27,352 nucleotides of DNA from Candidatus Woesearchaeota archaeon (GTDB taxonomy: Archaea; Nanobdellota; Nanobdellia; Woesearchaeales; JABIAG01): positions 1 to 27,352 of the forward strand of contig JAHWHN010000072.1 of NCBI GenBank assembly GCA_019323235.1. The letters are read 5' to 3'. The stretch's first letter is position 1; each line of letters starts with the position of its first letter. Position numbers and translations under genes: made by a program. This document shows positions 25,194-27,352 of this stretch, in pieces. The notes below the pieces were generated by a model. That model was given only the letters and a program-made list of their open reading frames with translations, did no database searches and was not told where the DNA came from.

Positions 25194-25228
25194 AAAATAT
25201 ATATAGAACTTAATCCTTTTTAATACTT
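25194..25228. promoter_or_regulatory. 35-bp divergent promoter
   Basis: Only 35 bp separate the two divergent starts. ATATATAT (about 25196-25204) is about 28 bp before the ATG at 25229, fitting a leaderless rightward message. Leftward, the TATTAAAAA-like box near 25213-25222 would start at or near the GTG at 25193. The two promoters must overlap. Confidence 0.45.
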
Positions 25229-25849
25229 ATGGAAATAATTATTACAAATAAAGCTGCCTATAGTATTATTTTTATATTAATTTTCTCTTTATTTGTAGTA
25301 GTTGCAGATGCTTCTGAATTTATTGATATTAATGAGGCCTATCATTCTTTAGAACAATTAGTTGATTCAAAAAATGGAAAGATTGATTTAGATGAAAATG
25401 GTCAAGTTGATAATGCCGACTTAGCTCGTGGAGTTAGATGGATTGATGTTAAACATATGGCTTTTGAATGTCCAGAAAATACTTATTTGGTTGGTTATGA
25501 TGGTAATGCACCAATTTGTAGGAAGATTGGTTTGTTATGTGAAGTTTCATATCCAACAATTCCAATTTGTGTGGGACAAAATAGTGTTATAGAATCAATA
25601 GGAAAAACCTTTTTATCCTCTTCAGAAGCAGTTAATGAGTTAAATATTCTTGATCAGTTTTATGAGCACATGTCTAGTGGTGAACAAATAGGTATGAATT
25701 ATCTTAATGAACAATTGCGGGATGAACTATATGAGGAGATAAAACCAAAAATTTTTGAAAAACTGAATGATGAAGGATATTTTTGTTTGTTTTTACCAAT
25801 TTCCAATTTAACATTTAATCCTGAACAAATTGGTACAAAGAGATACTAA
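25229..25849 (+). CDS. Exported EF/Cys family protein C (206 aa)
   Basis: Third member of the family. N-terminal MEIIITNK, hydrophobic helix about 11-26 ending VADAS (possible signal cleavage), EF-like loop D53, D55, N57, D61 and D64 (DLDENGQVDNAD), then C81-PENTYLVGYD-x5-C97, KIGLLC, and a fourth Cys at about 114. The C-terminal half (about 120-206) is acidic and helical, unlike the other members. It lies directly upstream of the pilin-like gene (1-nt gap), so one message is likely. Its position parallels protein A, which is coupled to the prepilin peptidase. Confidence 0.85.
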   Translation: MEIIITNKAAYSIIFILIFSLFVVVADASEFIDINEAYHSLEQLVDSKNGKIDLDENGQVDNADLARGVRWIDVKHMAFECPENTYLVGYDGNAPICRKIGLLCEVSYPTIPICVGQNSVIESIGKTFLSSSEAVNELNILDQFYEHMSSGEQIGMNYLNEQLRDELYEEIKPKIFEKLNDEGYFCLFLPISNLTFNPEQIGTKRY

Positions 25850-25850
25850 A

Positions 25851-27230
25851 ATGTTGTTTAATAAAAAAGCGCAATTAACTATTTTTGTAATTATTGCTAT
25901 TTTACTTTTATTTTCTTTTATGTTTGTTTTTTATCAAATTTCAAGTCAAAAGGATAATGAACTTAGAAATCAAAGAATTGAGAATAATTTAGATGGTGAT
26001 TCAGAGGTTTTTGAAGAATCTATTCAATCTTGTTTACAAAGAGCAAGTGTTGATGCTTTAAATTTATTAGGAAGTCAAGGGGGGGTTTATTATTTTAATC
26101 AAGAAATTGAAACTTATAATTTTGCTTTTTTACTAAATGGTATTTATGACGAATCAAAGTTTATTGAAATAAATGATGAAAAGTTTTTATTATTAATAGA
26201 AAAAAGAGATTTAGTGGAATATAATGATAATATTTTACCACAAAGGCAATATTTTACTCCTCCTCATTATCCTTGTAGAAGTAAAATTACTTCCCCAATA
26301 GCTTCTTTAATTCAATATGATGTAATTAGAGATTATCCTGGATGTCAAACAGAATATTCAATTAATAAAGAAATAGAATCTTTATCTGTTTTAACAAAAT
26401 TACCTTCTTTATGTAATAGAAAGGTTCCAGAAGATTGTGAAGAGAATTGTGATTGTTCTTGTGTTGGTAATTGTGAAAATACTATTATGTCCGAATTAGA
26501 AGATTATGTTGGTAAATATTTCAAATCTTGCATATTTGATTTAGTCCCAGATGGATATTCTTTAGAAACTCAGAATTTTGATATTAAGATTAGGGTTGGA
26601 AGAGATTTGATTTATTTTGAATTGGATGAAGTAAAATATATTGATATTAAAAATGAAGATTTTGTTTTAAGAAATATTAAATCTGATAATATTCATTTGA
26701 ATTTATTTTCATTTTTCGATGATTCATTTAATATAATGATTGCTAAAGAAAGTACAATTCCAGATTTTAATTTAACTAGAGGTATATTGGATTTAGATTT
26801 TGTAAATCCTGAAATTATCATAATTCCAAATGTTTTAGAAACTGAAGATGGATTAAAAGAATATGATTTAATTAAAATTAAATTAAATGAGGTAGATGCG
26901 AATTTAAATGGGAAACCATTTTATTTCAATTTTGTAAGAGAAAATAGAATGCCAGTTCTACAATATATCAATAAAGTAAACATTCCTGATTCTAGAAAAT
27001 ATGCTTTTACATTTAAAGCAGTAGATCCAGATGAAGATACTTTAAGAATAATTCCAACAACATATGATAAAATTGACATTAAATCAATAACTCCAGATAC
27101 AACTGAGAAGAATAAATGGATTGTTGCTTTTGAATCAAATATTGGTAAATTTAATACTGAAACAATAAGATTGGATGTTTGTGATTCTATGTATTGTGAT
27201 TACCAAACAATTGAGTTAAGACAAGAGTAA
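25851..27230 (+). CDS. Pilin-like exported protein with C-terminal Ig/cadherin-like domain
   Basis: From the ATG at 25851 the product has 459 residues. The N-terminus MLFNKKAQLTIFVIIAILL is a short positive leader, then A/Q, then a hydrophobic helix (about residues 8-28), the layout of archaeal class III (pilin-type) signals cut by prepilin peptidase. ESIQSCLQRASVDALNLLGSQGG follows at about 44-68, a motif I associate with DPANN pilin-like proteins (from memory). A Cys cluster CEENCDCSC is at about 193-201. The last about 90 residues (MPVLQYI ... AVDPDEDTLRI ... DVCDSMYCDYQTI) resemble an Ig/cadherin-type domain. I prefer 25851 to an ATG seven codons upstream because that one lies inside the previous gene and lengthens the leader. 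A C-terminal stop leaves about 70 bp before the next gene. Confidence 0.85.
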   Translation: MLFNKKAQLTIFVIIAILLLFSFMFVFYQISSQKDNELRNQRIENNLDGDSEVFEESIQSCLQRASVDALNLLGSQGGVYYFNQEIETYNFAFLLNGIYDESKFIEINDEKFLLLIEKRDLVEYNDNILPQRQYFTPPHYPCRSKITSPIASLIQYDVIRDYPGCQTEYSINKEIESLSVLTKLPSLCNRKVPEDCEENCDCSCVGNCENTIMSELEDYVGKYFKSCIFDLVPDGYSLETQNFDIKIRVGRDLIYFELDEVKYIDIKNEDFVLRNIKSDNIHLNLFSFFDDSFNIMIAKESTIPDFNLTRGILDLDFVNPEIIIIPNVLETEDGLKEYDLIKIKLNEVDANLNGKPFYFNFVRENRMPVLQYINKVNIPDSRKYAFTFKAVDPDEDTLRIIPTTYDKIDIKSITPDTTEKNKWIVAFESNIGKFNTETIRLDVCDSMYCDYQTIELRQE

Positions 27231-27300
27231 TTCTGGTTAAAATTATAGAAAAAATATATAAATGAAACATTGATTCTTTGACTTATTGGTTTATTAGAGA
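27231..27300 (+). promoter_or_regulatory. Promoter of the alanyl-tRNA synthetase gene
   Basis: ATATATAAA at 27254-27262 would start transcription near 27284, leaving a leader of about 17 nt. No strong Shine-Dalgarno is present. Confidence 0.45.
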
Positions 27301-27352
27301 ATGATTACAGCAAAAGAGTTAAAAAAGAAATATATTGAATTTTTTGAATCAA
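27301..27352 (+). CDS. alaS: Alanyl-tRNA synthetase, N-terminal fragment (3' partial)
   Basis: Only 17 codons are visible: MITAKELKKKYIEFFES. This matches the usual N-terminus of AlaRS (M-T-x-x-E-[IL]-[RK]-x-x-[FY]-L-x-F-F), the class II synthetase that charges tRNA-Ala. The rest lies beyond the right edge, so the catalytic and editing domains cannot be checked. Confidence 0.7.
   Translation, partial: MITAKELKKKYIEFFES

Noticed and set aside
25829..25852. The 206-residue and pilin-like genes as one gene split by a frameshift
   Set aside because: Each has its own exported N-terminal helix and fits a known pattern alone; the 1-nt gap is normal operon spacing.

Overview
The window is archaeal and strongly AT-rich. 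It carries TATA-binding protein, MCM, an RPA-like OB-fold protein, Orc1/Cdc6 and both subunits of the archaea-only DNA polymerase D. Promoters show TTTAAATA-type TATA boxes, and several genes look leaderless. Tightly packed genes, many secreted Cys-rich or pilin-like proteins of unknown family and low GC point to a DPANN archaeon, most likely Woesearchaeota or Pacearchaeota. That placement is inference from gene content and was not tested by phylogeny.

Layout. (1) 1-5721: a giant Cys-repeat surface protein, open at the left edge, ending in an alpha/beta-hydrolase domain, a membrane helix and a short coiled coil. (2) 5722-6289: a structured leader and a double zinc-site protein. (3) 6300-8155: a leftward Fe-S cluster operon (Cys-rich HTH regulator, iscS, iscU) with a palindromic operator in its promoter. 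(4) 8156-19646: an information-processing island with TBP, MCM, RPA-like protein, SpoIIM-like membrane protein, a probable replication origin (12608-13343), then orc1/cdc6, DP1 and DP2. (5) 19643-27230: a cell-surface region with a prepilin peptidase, three proteins of one apparently undescribed family (N-terminal membrane helix, EF-hand-like loop at residues 53-64, Cys motif near residues 80-98), a large secreted Cys-rich protein, a pilin-like protein, and a membrane protein paired with a small secreted peptide. (6) 27301 to the edge: the first codons of a probable alanyl-tRNA synthetase.

The genes around the origin form most of a replisome: the initiator, helicase, single-strand binding protein and polymerase lie within about 11 kb. 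The origin holds two inverted copies of a 24-bp ORB-like element flanking a very AT-rich stretch, plus a 29-bp tandem iteron array. The surface region suggests that the prepilin peptidase, which is translationally coupled to one family member, may process pilin-like substrates encoded nearby.

The strongest candidates for something undescribed are the three-member EF/Cys family linked to the prepilin peptidase, the giant Cys-repeat hydrolase, and the lineage-specific origin elements.
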